Positions 12,101-22,929 are shown, counted from the first letter of the stretch. The stretch: 64,000 bases of DNA from Paracentrotus lividus (GCA_940671915.1 CALNVZ010000174.1:78351861-78415860); one strand, 5' to 3'. Translations and numbers: made by a program. Notes: generated by a model not told the origin, from the sequence alone.

Positions 12101-13802
12101 CGTCCGTCCGTCCGTCCGTCCCGTTTGCTCGTTATCGCGATATCTCAAGAACCATTTGAGATATCAACTTCAAACTTGGGGATGGTATTTATTACCATAG
12201 GAAGATGATCTGATTAGATTTTGGAGTATGTAGTTCAAAGGTCAAGGGTCACAGAGGTCAAATTGTGAAATTCCATGTATTAAGCTCGTTATCGCGTTAT
12301 CTCAAGAACCACTTGAGATATCAACTTCAAACTTGGGGATGGTATGTATCACCATAGGAAGATGATCTGATTAGACTTTTGAGTATGTAGGTCAAAGGTC
12401 AAGGGTCACAGAGGTCAAATTGTGAAATTTCATGTATTGTGTTAGTTATCGCCATATGAAGACGATCTTATAATATTTTGGAGTATGTAGGTCAAAAATT
12501 TAGGAGGGACTATGAACTAATAAGGTTTGGGGTCAAAGGTCAAGGTCAAAGATGTCTTTGTATAAAGGAAAATCAATAGATGAATGTGCTGTATATTTCT
12601 GATCTCGCAATGGCGGAGGCATAAATTTTGACCGTGCGCGGTCGAGGATTCATCTTGTTTTCTTCTCACTTTTTATACAGACACAGAGTATTATTCTGTA
12701 CACATATATTTATGCCTATCTTTTGTCACCATCTTCACTGTCTTCACAAAGCAAGGGGGAAATATGTTGGGCTAACTATCAATGTTCTCATTAATGTAAT
12801 TGTTGTTTCATGATTTAACAAGTATAATTTGTACAATGCAGAATAAATCAATACAATGCATGTTTAATGACGTATGTGGGTATCTTGTAAAGTGAGAATT
12901 AAAGTACTAATCTAATCTTTTACTATTCATACAGACACACTGACCGTTGAGAAGCCTGAACTGCCTAAGGAGTTGAAGAAAAAGAGAAACAAGGAACAAA
13001 CCAAGAATGGAGAGATGCCATCATGGGCTACCAAGTTTCTTCAGTCTAATAACATTAAGGCCTCGGTGGACCTAGGCTCTAACGAAGCTCAGTCTGGGTA
13101 AGAATGATAATAATTATGATACTCAATTTTCATATAATAATAATATTAATAATAATAATAATTAAAGTTATATAGCGCATTTTCCATGGGATACAAAGCC
13201 TAAATTTCAAAAATATTAGATAGGTTGCGGAGCATTCTGAAATGGAAAATAAATGGGTGAAATAAGAAGAAAAAAGATGAAAATAATAATTATTATTGTA
13301 GCCAGTTAATATCATGATGAAAATGTATCAAAGTTCCTAGTTATATATATATACAATCTACACCAAGCCTTTCACATTAGGTTTGACCTAAACAATTATG
13401 TATAATTGAGAAAAGATTGGAGAAGTTTTAGCTAGCTATTTTTTATGAATCAATTATTCAATCAAATTAATCTGTAGTCTTCTTGTAAGTGAATCTTGCA
13501 ACCCAATGTAAGTTTTGACACATAATGATTTTTTTTTTTTATATCAAATGTATTGTTAATAATTGAAATGTTTTTCTAATTTTTTTATTTACATCTTATG
13601 AATTTTGATGTCTTAAATCTTAGTCTTTACTTGCCAATTTATTTTATATATTTTCTCTTGAAGTCATATTGTTCATTTTGAGTTTATTTCCATATTTCTT
13701 TCTTCTTTTCTCTCTCTCTCTCTCTCTCTCTTTGTTGTTTGTCCATTGAACAGATCTTCAGAAGAAACAGATAAACCTACAACTGCTGAAGAACAGGTCT
13801 AA
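97..13802 (+). CDS. Ion channel C-terminal part (two-pore-channel-like S6) with SH3 domain, 15 exons, 5' partial
   Basis: Fifteen exons keep one open frame with matching phases and GT/AG borders: 97-173, 1091-1187, 1822-1878, 2341-2412, 3323-3397, 4981-5187, 5716-5931, 6709-6861, 7764-7832, 8333-8355, 8743-8800, 9295-9370, 10990-11019, 12935-13097, 13754-13802 (TAA). They total 1422 bases, 473 residues. Residues 1-37 form a pore-lining helix (TTQWACIYF, then NLVVMNLFVAIAIEAF), closest by eye to the last S6 of two-pore channels. Residues 134-165 are acidic then very basic (EEEEEPEEDL, KKRQMKKRREKRK). Residues 167-220 are an SH3 domain with QDEWWEGR and GWFPASHV, followed by a proline-rich stretch and an acidic tail. 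Inferred role: membrane cation channel with a cytosolic SH3 module. The voltage sensor and earlier pore lie left of the window, so the exact channel family is uncertain; the exon structure is not. Confidence 0.82.
211..446. repeat. Foldback element in intron 1 of the channel gene
   Basis: The left end (ATATCGAGGGCTTAAAACCA) recurs as an inverted copy at the right end (about 421-446). The pairing continues imperfectly into a TGTCCATTTTT block for about 45 bases per side. It looks like a non-autonomous TIR element; no coding capacity is seen. Confidence 0.75.
1091..1187 (+). CDS. Exon completing S6 and starting the cytosolic tail
   Basis: The first base completes the Asn codon, followed by LFVAIAIEAFNKLG and then a hydrophilic KETEKGGNPEQNGSQE. 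The exon ends phase 0 at GTATGT. Four-domain and two-pore channels share an Asn-hydrophobic-VA motif at the cytosolic end of S6. Confidence 0.82.
2111..2160 (-). repeat. Fragment of a dispersed CCCATTTAA-CCTGGGTGAG repeat
   Basis: The reverse strand reads TACCCATTTAACCTCACCTGGG. The related piece at 22360-22400 reads GTACCCATTTAAACCTGGGTG on the plus strand. Similar blocks are common near short interspersed repeats of marine animals (recalled, not checked). Confidence 0.5.
3415..4090. repeat. Diverged tandem repeat, about 159-base period
   Basis: TTTGATTT followed by AAGTTGTCTAAC occurs at about 3760 and again at about 3919, each followed by GTACAAGGAT. An earlier diverged unit with GACTCAAATGTTAGACAAC lies at about 3490. 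The tract is also rich in TTGAGT/ACTCAA words. It fills most of the intron between exons 3323-3397 and 4981-5187. Confidence 0.55.
4256..4784. mobile_element. Tc1/mariner-type MITE with ~150-base inverted arms
   Basis: TA target duplications (4254-4255, 4785-4786) flank termini CAGTGCATCCCAAAAAGAAC and its inverted partner. The inverted arms 4256-4406 and 4635-4784 are nearly identical. The 228-base centre has no useful frame. The long arms would make a transcript fold into one large hairpin. It lies about 200 bases upstream of the exon at 4981. Confidence 0.88.
4981..5187 (+). CDS. Exon with acidic/basic linker and first half of SH3 domain
   Basis: Sixty-nine codons, phase 0 at both ends. 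It runs from an acidic run through SREERKKRQMKKRREKRKNK to an SH3 start (VMTAFRATKDSELTLSVGEE). The usual ALYDY motif is replaced by MTAFRA, but the ELTL-GEEIEV pattern of the RT loop and second strand is clear. The exon ends GGCAAG|GTAAAC. Confidence 0.9.
5716..5931 (+). CDS. Exon with second half of SH3 domain and proline-rich segment
   Basis: Seventy-two codons beginning QDEWWEGR, with the SH3 double tryptophan and then GWFPASHVREI. The residues that line the peptide groove (WW, P, and an acidic DDEQ in place of the n-Src-loop tip) are present, so the domain looks functional. A proline-rich SQPPPVPTPLEQRP follows and could be a ligand for this or another SH3 domain. Confidence 0.92.
6709..12934 (+). 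CDS. Small exons of the charged tail of the channel-SH3 gene
   Basis: Exons 6709-6861, 7764-7832, 8333-8355 (only 23 bases), 8743-8800, 9295-9370 and 10990-11019 (30 bases) encode a low-complexity cytosolic tail with KRPKLKLKNTS, TPSKPPPPI and a Glu run (EEEEEEEEEP). The 23- and 30-base exons are supported only by phase and splice sites, not by homology. Introns between them hold mostly AT-rich sequence and the repeats listed separately. Confidence 0.75.
6966..7265. mobile_element. MITE with GGCCCGTATTC ends
   Basis: The left end GGCCCGTATTCTCAAAAG pairs with the right end reading GGCCCATATTCACAAAG on the other strand. Pairing continues through GGCTTAA blocks for about 60 bases. About 300 bases in total, in an intron of the channel gene. 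Confidence 0.82.
9395..9600. repeat. Pyrimidine-rich tract with (TCTG)n
   Basis: Nearly all C and T on the plus strand, ending in a TCTG run at about 9575-9593. It follows the donor of exon 9295-9370 within 30 bases. Confidence 0.7.
10039..10154. repeat. Short foldback (116 bases)
   Basis: Outer arms ACAGAGATGTCAGAAG (10039-10054) and 10139-10154 pair with one mismatch. Inner arms GGAGGGGCATGTCATTGT (10076-10093) and 10100-10117 pair with one mismatch around a six-base loop. Confidence 0.8.
12026..12625. mobile_element. GCCTCCGCC-ended repeat with internal 157-base tandem units
   Basis: It starts TTTTATGCCTCCGCCACC and ends TGGCGGAGGCATAAA, an inverted pair. A (GTCC)n run lies at about 12078-12121. 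Two full 157-base units begin at 12127 and 12284, with a third, deleted one at about 12441. Each unit has GTTATCGCGATATCTCAAG and clustered AGGTCA-type half-sites. The family is widespread in marine invertebrates (recalled, not checked). Confidence 0.8.
12935..13802 (+). CDS. Last two coding exons of the channel-SH3 gene
   Basis: Exon 12935-13097 is lysine-rich (ELPKELKKKRNKEQ) and then GEMPSWATKFLQSNNI, which may be a short helix. It splices (GG|A) into 13754-13802, encoding SSEETDKPTTAEEQV and a TAA stop. The C-terminal valine would allow PDZ binding only weakly (EEQV is not a classical S/T-x-V motif). Confidence 0.85.
13131..13180. repeat. (AAT)n next to TATATAGCGC motif
   Basis: An AAT/ATT run followed by AAAGTTATATAGCGCATTTT. 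The same arrangement on the other strand occurs at 62717-62770. Confidence 0.6.
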
Positions 13803-16427
13803 CAAAAATTGCATCAAATCTATATTCCACCTGATATTTTCCAGGCATGTCACATTTGCCATTTTCTTCAGGGTTTAAGCTTTCAGACAACATAATACAT
13901 GTTTACAGTGGCATATCCAGGTGGGAGCCCGTGGGAAGTGCACCCCTCTGTAATGTAAAAACCACTCATGGACTGTACATGTTAAAATCAGAAAACTTTG
14001 AGTGGCGCTCCCCCCCCCCCCCCCCCCATCCTATCGGGCCTGGCACCCCTCCCCTTTCCAAATGCTGGATAAACCACTGTGTATATTTTTGGACCCTTTT
14101 ACTGTAAACATGATAATTTATGTTGATGTATTTCCCAAAAATGTATAACTTTTGGGCTCTGAAGAGACAATATGCAGCAGGTGTTTTATGAACGTATGCA
14201 ATTCATCTAGGGAGTGTGCAAGAAGTATGCAATGAGAAGATTCTTGTGGTATTCTATTCTATTTGTATATCTATCTTAATTGAAAAAGTAGGAATCATTT
14301 GGAGATCAATTAGAATGACTTCATTGTATTCGGCCGTTTTGAAGAATTGCACCAGTTTTTACTCTGTAAAGATATTTTTATATGAAAATACTTAGAATGT
14401 GCTTCATGATGATTGGTACATGTATAGTTTGATGTATAGTGTACAGAAATTTATGACAGATGCCTTATTGTATTAGACAGGGACACACTTGAATGATTCC
14501 ATCCATAATCATTAGTATTACAAACTTTGCATCCATCCAGTTGTGTGCTTTCATTATACTTGAGATATGTAAATAATTGTAATGTACACACTGATAAACA
14601 GCATTCCAAAATATTTGTACTATGTATTCAGAGTTTTTTATATCAAAAGTATTTTGTAAATTTGTGTGATATTTTTATTTGTTTGATCATAATAATGTGA
14701 ATGAATGAACTTCCATCCATCCCCAGTCTTTCAAATGGAAATCAATAATATTTCTAAATTGTAGAGCAATTGTAGTCTCCTCGATTAACAAATGCAATTG
14801 GAATATATACATGTACCTCTGATTAATATCAAGTGATATTAGATTGTGTTATTGAACGGTTATGTAAAAAAATTGATATTGTACAAAATATACCAAAATC
14901 TGTCTATTGTGAACCTTAATAATGTATCCTACTTACATGCACTTTGACTAATAATAGGTCTTCATATACATAATATTTGCTATTTCTGTTTTTCACTAAA
15001 TTAGAAATGTCAACATTCAAGAGAAATGCTTTATTATAGTACTTGAATGTTTTTTTCTCTTTTTGTTTTCTATGAAAGAACCGTGTCAATATGTGACCTG
15101 TCACCTCAAAACCACATGTAAGTTGCAAATAGATCAACAGCAGAGTAAATGGTAGGAGTAGCAGGTTTGTAGGAAAGCATTGAAAGCTCTTCTTCTATAA
15201 GCTTGATATTTAACTTAGTTATTTATACAATTGTTTGGTATCATTGGAAAGCTTGAAATCTCTAGTTTAAAAAAACACATGAAACCAAAGTATAAATTCT
15301 GTTTTATATTTCAGCTTTGTTGTAGATTTACATGTATTATAATTTAGAAACAAGAATAATGAAAGAAATCTGTTTGTTATAAACTATAATTCATTTGATT
15401 TGAGGTCATGTTAAATAAATTTCATTCACAAATATATACTTACATTGAATGTGTGCTAAATAGCATACATTTTTCTGGTAGCTGTTTGTGATGATGAATT
15501 ACGTGGCATAAAAAACAACCTTTTAAAGGTAATCTGAACCCATCTTTTCTTGAAAATAATGAAACAGGCAACAAGAGTTTTGATTCACTGGGGGTAAAAT
15601 TGCATTGCTTCATTATTTGTTTAATATAATGCCTTTAGATAAATCGGTTGTCTTGTATAGTATAGTATTACTTTCTTTCCGTCATAGTCTCTCCCAATAT
15701 ATTGATTTCAAAGTTGTTATAGCTCCATTTACTTTTCCAACAAGTGTGCAACATATGGAATGTAAATATATAAGAATAAAATTTTCATGTTAATATCAAT
15801 TACAGGTGTAGTAATTTCTCTTCGTAGACTCAGTTTGGTGTGCGCTTGCTCAAATATCGCTTGATTTCTCTTTATAGTGCATTTTATTTTATTTCTTTTT
15901 AATTATCTGACAGTAAAAAAATGATGGCAACAATGCACTTTGTAAATGGGGCACTGGTAAGAGAGAGAAAGAGAGAGAGAGAGGGGGAGGGGGCAGTTGT
16001 GTTTAAGAGCCAGTGACATTAAAGGAGGAAGTGTAGGGTATATCAAAGGAGAGAATATAGGATTAAGTGAAAAAAAGGGTGGGAGGATGAGAGACAAACA
16101 GAGAGAGAGAGAGAGAAGGATAGAGTAGGAAGAGCAGGATAGCAAATGGAGATGATAGAGATACAATGTAGAGACTGAGGGGGCAGGCAAGGGGAAAAGT
16201 GGCTATAAAGAAGTAAAAACAGAAGATGAGAGAGAAATAGTAGAGGGCATATTTGTCTGAGAAGAAGCACTACAAGCAAGGTGGCAGAGAAAAAGAAACA
16301 TGAGGGTCACTACATTCATTTAAGTAAGTCTATGATTCTAACAAAATCTTGTATTTGTGCTCATTATAATGGGAGTAGACTGTATATGAAGGGGATTCCC
16401 CGATCCCAAGCAGATATGACAAGGTAG
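13803..16427 (+). other. 3' UTR and intergenic sequence after the channel-SH3 gene
   Basis: No long or conserved reading frame on either strand. An AATAAA at about 15775 and another at 15413 could end the transcript. A poly-C tract lies at 14011-14029. A GA-rich, CT-strand-asymmetric tract with several GAGA runs occupies roughly 15960-16240. Confidence 0.55.
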
Positions 16428-17444
16428 TAGGGGAGATGGGGACAATTGTAACACGGGGCAAATGTAACAGAGGTCCCATCCCTCGCAGAAACATTCTACT
16501 ACAAATGTAACCTGTGTAGAGAGCATGCGCATTTCATCGCTCCACATGCTGTTTGAGTGTAATCAGATTTAATGGTTCATGACACTTTCTACAAATGTTT
16601 TTTGAGCAGGAGAGTAATATCTCACATTACCCAATGTTCTTCTTCTAGACAAATATGTGGTTAAGTTATGGCTCTCATTTTTATATATATAGAAATTATG
16701 TTCTTAGGCTTGTATTTTGCTGTTTCACCATGAATACCTATTAAGCTAAGAAAGAAAAAAAATCTCTCCAAATATGTTCGCCCTCCTCAGGGGCAATTGT
16801 AACAATGTGTTGACAAACTATCATAACTTTTACCCCATATCATGCATATAGCAAGTGGAAAATATAATTTAAATGAGTCAAGCATTATAATGTTGTATCA
16901 TAATTAGTTATATGTGGTTAATGTTTCAATCTTGGATCCATCAAGTGAATAAAATTTGATAAAGAAAAAAATGTTACAATTTCCCTGTAGGTGTGTTACA
17001 ATTGCCCCATGTTGTGGGGCAATTGTAACACTTGACCTCTTGTTTTGAAACAATATTGGCTTCAAACCTTTTCATATGTTGAGCTAAGATATGCATATTT
17101 TGTTTCATTAAGTTTTAAGCAAGTATTTGGCTATAATAAAGTTGATAAGTCAAATTTGAAGGGAAAAAAAAGTGTTAAGGCCTCGTCACACCGAGTCCGG
17201 TCGGGGTCATGGCACGGGCCCGTTCCGGTTCAACAATGGGCAAAAACGGTCGAAATGAATCGGCCGTGTACTATTGCAATGAGACTGGTCACATCAAACA
17301 CGGGCTATGCCATAATAGCCGGAACGGGAACCGGTACGGTTTTTATGGGATCGCTCATGGAGCGATTTGAGACGGTTTGCCGTACCGGTCACCGGACCGG
17401 ACTCGGTGTGACGAGGCCTTTACAATTGTCCCCGGTCTCCCCTA
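16428..17444. mobile_element. GGGGCAATTGTAACA TIR element, with nested MITE
   Basis: The left end TAGGGGAGATGGGGACAATT pairs with the right end, which on the other strand reads TAGGGGAGACCGGGGACAAT. GGGGCAATTGTAACA words recur inside (about 16790, 17020). A separate MITE is inserted at 17178-17419. The left limit of the 21-kb duplicated segment falls inside this element. Confidence 0.78.
17178..17419. mobile_element. Harbinger-like MITE (TTA target duplication), copy 1
   Basis: The termini AGGCCTCGTCACACCGAGTC and their exact inverted partner at the right end are flanked by TTA at 17175-17177 and 17420-17422. The inside is GC-rich with repeated ACCGGT/CCGGTACGG words. A TTA duplication fits PIF/Harbinger-type elements. 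Confidence 0.88.
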
Positions 17445-18735
17445 CATATAGTCCTAATGCAAGTGCTAAATTGCTGCATATAATACCCTGCATTGTACTC
17501 TCTCTCTCTCTCTTTCTTCCTCTCTTTGACCAAAGACATCCATGCTCTGAAAAAATTCACTTAATCTGAGCATCTCAAAACAGAATAACAGCAAGTTGCA
17601 CAGTTCATACAAATTGCTTCAAAGGAATTGTATTTGGTTTCCATGGTAACACGTCAATGTATGAACACAATAAGGCAGAGTTGTGAAGGATAATATAGTA
17701 CTGCAAATCTAGCTACAATGTAGGTGCAAACTTACTGTCATATGAGAAACTATTCCTCAAAAACCAATTGCTTAATCTATTAAATGAGGAAATACTACTT
17801 ATACTTTTCCCCTAAAGTTAAGAGCTGATACCACAATGAGCATTCCATAATGCTCAAGCCTTTTGTGAGGTTTAATTAATACTTTAAAAAACCCCACAAA
17901 AACACTAAAACAAACAAACAAAAATAAAAAACATTGGGCCCCATTTCTTCAATAGTCAGCTACAAAACTGTTCTTCTTGAGATACGATACACAAGCGTAG
18001 TTTAGTTCTAATAAGGCCCATATTTTGTGTAACACTGGGTCATAATAACAAGCTGAAAAGTAGTAAAATCCAATTTTAGCACATGTTGATCAGCAAACTA
18101 AGATAATTCAAAACATCAATATTTTTATCAATATTTCTTATTTTTTATGATAAATAATAATGGGGGCATCACCATACCAAGGCTACACACAAAATGGAAT
18201 ACAATTAAAGACATTAATGTCAATATTTTACCAATAAACTCAAAAGGAAATACTGGTCAATTAGTTCATCATCAGTGCCTGCCTCCAAACCCCATCTCAT
18301 ATTCTTATCAATTCTTTCAACTGTCCTACTAGTAAAACGCTTATACCAACTATTCAATTTCCTTTATTTTAACCAATTAAGAATTATTATGTACCTGCAC
18401 AAAAAAAAAATCTTCAAACATTGAAGCTAGGTTATTTTAGGTTTTTAAACCATTTCTAAAATTGTGGTTCACAAATGAAAGAATGATACAATTTTCAAAA
18501 AATCTGTGACTCATTCAACATTGTACATTGCAAAAATATATTTCTAAATTTTACTCAAGCGTACAATCAGAACTGCATGAATTATACTTTAAGGGAATCT
18601 CCTATTATGAGAAATAAACAAAGTCATTGTGAACTTTCAAATTATTCTTATGTGTTTACATTTTGGAACAATATCATAGTGAAAACGTTCACTGGCAAGT
18701 ACTGCTCTTCAAACACAGTATATATTCTTATGACA

Positions 18736-18860
18736 CCCCCCCCCCCCCCAAAAAAAAAAAACAAACAAACAAACAAAACAAAACAAAAACAAAACAAAAC
18801 AAAACAAAACAAAACAAAACAAAACAAAACAAAACAAAACAAAAAACAAAAAAAAAAAAC
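18736..18860. repeat. Poly-C, poly-A and (AAAAC)n tract, copy 1
   Basis: About 13 C, 12 A, then CAAA and long CAAAA repeats. The copy 2 equivalent at 39699-39820 has a different repeat count and alternating CAAA/CAAAA units. Similar C-run plus A/C-rich tracts occur at about 29547-29610, 35510-35600, 50527-50610 and 56990-57090. Confidence 0.85.
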
Positions 18861-19972
18861 AGCTGAAATGTTACTTTGTACTAGGAAAGCAAGCATTTAG
18901 TCAGTAACATGCATTTCTTTGTGTAGTACAAGTATGCGACTTTCAGCAGAATTCAGTTAATTTCTCATCATTTTGTTGATTGTAAACCTGACAAACACAC
19001 AGGAATTCTCATGTTCTGAGGTTAAACCTCAACCTTTTCAAATTACTTTGAGACAGTTTCTTCCATAATTTAATATCACGACCATAACATTAATTTCCCT
19101 TTAAAAGCTTTTTACACCTTCAATGATGAATTAATACAGTGCCTAAAATTTACAGCCCATGCGTAAAATACATTGACTGGTATGTTGACAGGGTGTAGTT
19201 GCAACATATGACCTTTGATCCTGTCTGTCGTCTGAAATTGATTCGATTAACATTTGAAGTTAGAGCATACATAATGGCATTGCACATTACACTCTAGCTA
19301 CATTTACATTGACTCACTATTTAGCAATGTAGGGGTATAGCCTACATGTGTGTACCTACTTCACATGTACCATTGCCAAGTTGTCGCAGAGAGAGATGGA
19401 GAGAGATAAAATAAAATAGTTTTAAAGTACTGAGAAAGTGAGATACAAAATACAGTCAAAGCAAATACGATCAATTCATAAAATTTTAAGAAAACAACCA
19501 CTACATTGTAGCAAACATTTCAATATATAATTGTCATGCATTCAATACCTTTCAATACATTTGTATGTCTTTAATGAACATAAAAAGGCACATTTGCTGA
19601 TGTGTCTTTTTTTTTTCTTCAATCACAGGAAAGCAACGTACACAAACCAATCTGTAAAAAACGTCACAAAGCTTTCAGTTTAAGAAATATACACAATGTA
19701 ATGTGAAACGTAAACTTTGACAAAAAACATACAAGTGTCGAGATCCAAGCATAAACTGCTGAATTCAACACTCAATCATCGGTCTTTTCTGCTACTAGAT
19801 GTTCACTATTGAGCCATTCTTGATCATGGTTTGTTATCGATGACACAAATTTATACAAGATTTTATTACATCCACTATAACATTTGTACCTTGTGAATCA
19901 TCATATATTGTAACTTGATATTGATAACAAATTAAACATAACAGAACCTGGGTCTGATTATAAACAACAATA

Positions 19973-20398
19973 GGCGGTGCTGCACTAGCTCACGCAAGCT
20001 ATTTCAAATAGCACGCTATTTGTGATCTGATGAATTAGCTCAATCAGAGCAGATCCGACTTTGTGGTCAAATAGCACGCTAATTTGGAGGTAATCCAAGC
20101 CCGAGTCATCTTATGATTGTTTGAAAAATCTCAAGCTGGTATGCGGTTTTAGCACGAAATAGTGCGCTATTATGCGCGGTGCTGCACTTGCTCTAGCGAA
20201 ATTCAAAATTGGCAACTGTGCGTGTATTCGCTGGCGGTAGTTACAAGTTGCGTAATGCACATCGGGCTTGTTTGTTCAAGGTCATGCTCTGTCGTAAATG
20301 GGAAATGTTAAAATAGCTTGAGCTAGTGCAGGACCAGTTCCCTTTTCCAGGGTTTTTTCCCGATCCATCAATTTAGTTTGAGCTAGTGCAGCAGCGCC
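19973..20398. mobile_element. MITE with GGCGSTGCTGCACTAGCTCA ends, copy 1
   Basis: The left end GGCGGTGCTGCACTAGCTCA pairs with the right end reading GGCGCTGCTGCACTAGCTCA on the other strand. TA flanks both sides (19971-19972, 20399-20400). The interior repeats GCTGCACTTGCTC and palindromic AAATAGCACGCTATTT words. GC-richer than its surroundings. Confidence 0.85.
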
Positions 20399-22929
20399 TA
20401 ATGTATCAGACCCCCTAAATCTGATTCAGTACTAGACAAGCCAAACTGATCCATTAAGATTTATTGGCACAATCATATTTATCAGAATACTTTTGCAAAT
20501 GTCAGATAAGCAAGTTGTTTACAAAGTGAAAAAAGGTATTAATACAAACATGTACATGTAGATGTTGAGATAAATGATTTTCAGATTCAAGATACAAGGC
20601 AAATAAGGCATCTTGGTAATTGTGTTGCTTTTCTGTACAAATGATTCAAAATGCTAGAATATTCCATTCTTTCTTTTAAAATGAATATTGAAATTTTGCC
20701 ATGTGGGTGAACCCAAATCAAAAGATTTTTTAAAGTACATTACAATAAGTATACATTTAATTACATACATGTACATGTAACTGAGTTTCTGAACAAGACA
20801 ATATTCAAGTAACATAAAACCTTGAAACCTATCTAGGTAATTTTGGCTGATTGTACCCTGTTAAAAATAGTTGATTGTTTCAGCCAAAATGTGACTTGCA
20901 CAAATTAAAGTCATAATCCATGACACGTTTCCTGTTTATCTCATCAAATTTACTTCCTACATATAACTTCCTGATGCCAACTTCCCTTTAGAAGTCACAA
21001 ATTCAATAATGTCCAACCAATATTGCAATTATCTTAATCTTATTATTCCATACAGTATTGGCAAGAAGTTTCCTACTGGCAGGCCTAATGAGTTGGACAA
21101 ACATACTGCACATGCATACAAAGGATTTCAGCTGGTTATATAACAAGCAGAAACAAATCTTACAAGACTTATCAATGACAATCATCATGAATTAAACATT
21201 TGAAACACAGATTAAATATTAAAGTAAATGAGAAATTGGAGAGAAAATCAAGATAATATAAAGAGAAAAGAATAATCAAATGCAGTTACATTAGATTTAG
21301 ATAAAAAGGCTATAAAACACTGGCAAGTGTACATAAATAATGACTATGTACAAGGACATATCTTGCTCATTAATACTGTTAAGACTTGTAGTCAGTACTT
21401 TTGTATTTTAGATACAGTCATGTTCTAAACACTTTTTCATCTCAAATAGAATGCACTCAAAATTCCTGAGAATCAACACATTCTTTAACTTTTTTTCACG
21501 CATTCAGATTACACCGATTCATAAGTTTAACTTTTTGTGCATGATACACGGACAGAAATGCAAAAGAAAAATCTTACTTTGTTCAAAATTTGAAAAATAA
21601 TTAGCTTATTATCTGCTTTCAAGACAATATACACAATAAAATAACTTGGAAAACTATACATGAAAACACATTAAATCTTTGTTTAGACAAGGATTTCTGT
21701 CTTCTGCAGTTAGCTTGCCTCTTTAATCGTCGAAGGAGACAAAAAATCCCTCTGGGTGTTTCCCCAAGTTGTTTGTAAAGTTACAAATGACTTTACAAAC
21801 AACTGCAACATCTTCTTGGGTACTATACTAATCACATGCTGATATCATTTAGTACAAAAACTGATCACCAGTCGTTCGTAAAGTCATTCATACTTCACGA
21901 ATGACTTGGTAAAACACAACCAGGGTCTACTCCTTATTGAAGAAGACATTCAATGACCATTTTGATTTTACATGGATATGGCTTTCCGCATCAATAACTT
22001 GTATTGAAATTACATTTTTGAAAAGTAGTTTGGGGAGTCCTATACAAACATACATTTAAGTGTGGCAAGACTAAACTCGGAACAAAATACTGAAATAAAC
22101 TCTGCAAAGCTTCATCCTAGAAAAACCACTTACCAATAGACTATGGTATAGTTGTCAATAGACTACAGAGCTACATGTAGCTAAATATACATGAACTGCT
22201 CAAAGATATTTACAGCGTAATCTTAAGATTCAATTAAATACATGTGTAGTAACTAGTAATGATTGGATTTAAAGTGTACGCTCTCCATTCCACAAGGAAG
22301 CTAAGATACCCTTTGACATATATATGCTTATCAGTCTCAATGACGTTCCCATTCTACTGAGTACCCATTTAAACCTGGGTGAGGTAAGCAATATAGATAA
22401 AATGCCTTGCTCAAGGACACACATGCAAGTGATACCCACTACCCCATCATCCCCACACGATTGATCATAGCACTCCATTATGACATGTCTAGAAGTACTG
22501 AGTAGGATCAACACAAAACAAGTCAATGTCATGCATCAAGAAAAGCTAAAAACATGCAGAAAAGTTTTCTTATGAATACACCATCAACTATAAAATATGC
22601 TAAGTTCAACTTTCCATTGATTGCTCAATCAAACTTAAATGTTAAGGGCTTTCCATCAATTCATTTCCACATCCATTTGATACATAATGTAGTAACACTG
22701 AGATAAATCCACATCGCTCCACTGAATTCGTGCAATAAGCATCATACACCCATTTAATTCTAGCCTACTGCTTCAGTTATTAATTTAAAAAGTTTTCAAC
22801 TAGAAACTAAGAAACCTGGCATGAAAATCCTCCATTCTATAGCTGGCAGCTGGCCAGGTACAAGATGCAATCCTAGACGCAATGCCAAACAAATTCCATT
22901 ATTCCATAATTTGTTCTTCCAGTGCTGAC

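Larger units (their letters stand above)
17445..22929. other. Non-coding stretch downstream of FAM89 (copy 1)
   Basis: No frame that looks like a gene on either strand. It may include a 3' UTR of the minus-strand FAM89 gene. It holds the poly-C/poly-A/(AAAAC)n tract near 18736-18860, the TIR element at 19973-20398, and a dispersed-repeat piece near 22330-22480. Copy 2 of this stretch is 38390-43878. Confidence 0.6.

Noticed and set aside
12005-12208. Serine/arginine/proline repeat proteins from the (GTCC)n region
   Set aside because: They come from a simple repeat inside a mobile element; both strands are open by composition.
15903-16279. Serine/leucine-rich minus frames
   Set aside because: Read from a GA/CT-biased tract without start or splice support.
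17045-17569. 174-codon + frame
   Set aside because: Runs through a TIR element and its nested MITE; the frame is not kept in copy 2.
18577-18900. Lysine/asparagine/threonine-rich or phenylalanine-rich frames across the (AAAAC)n tract
   Set aside because: Low-complexity artefact of the microsatellite; the copy 2 frame differs with repeat number.
22269-22532. 87-codon minus frame near the end of FAM89
   Set aside because: Overlaps a dispersed CCCATTTAA-CCTGGGTGAG repeat; no conserved protein feature.
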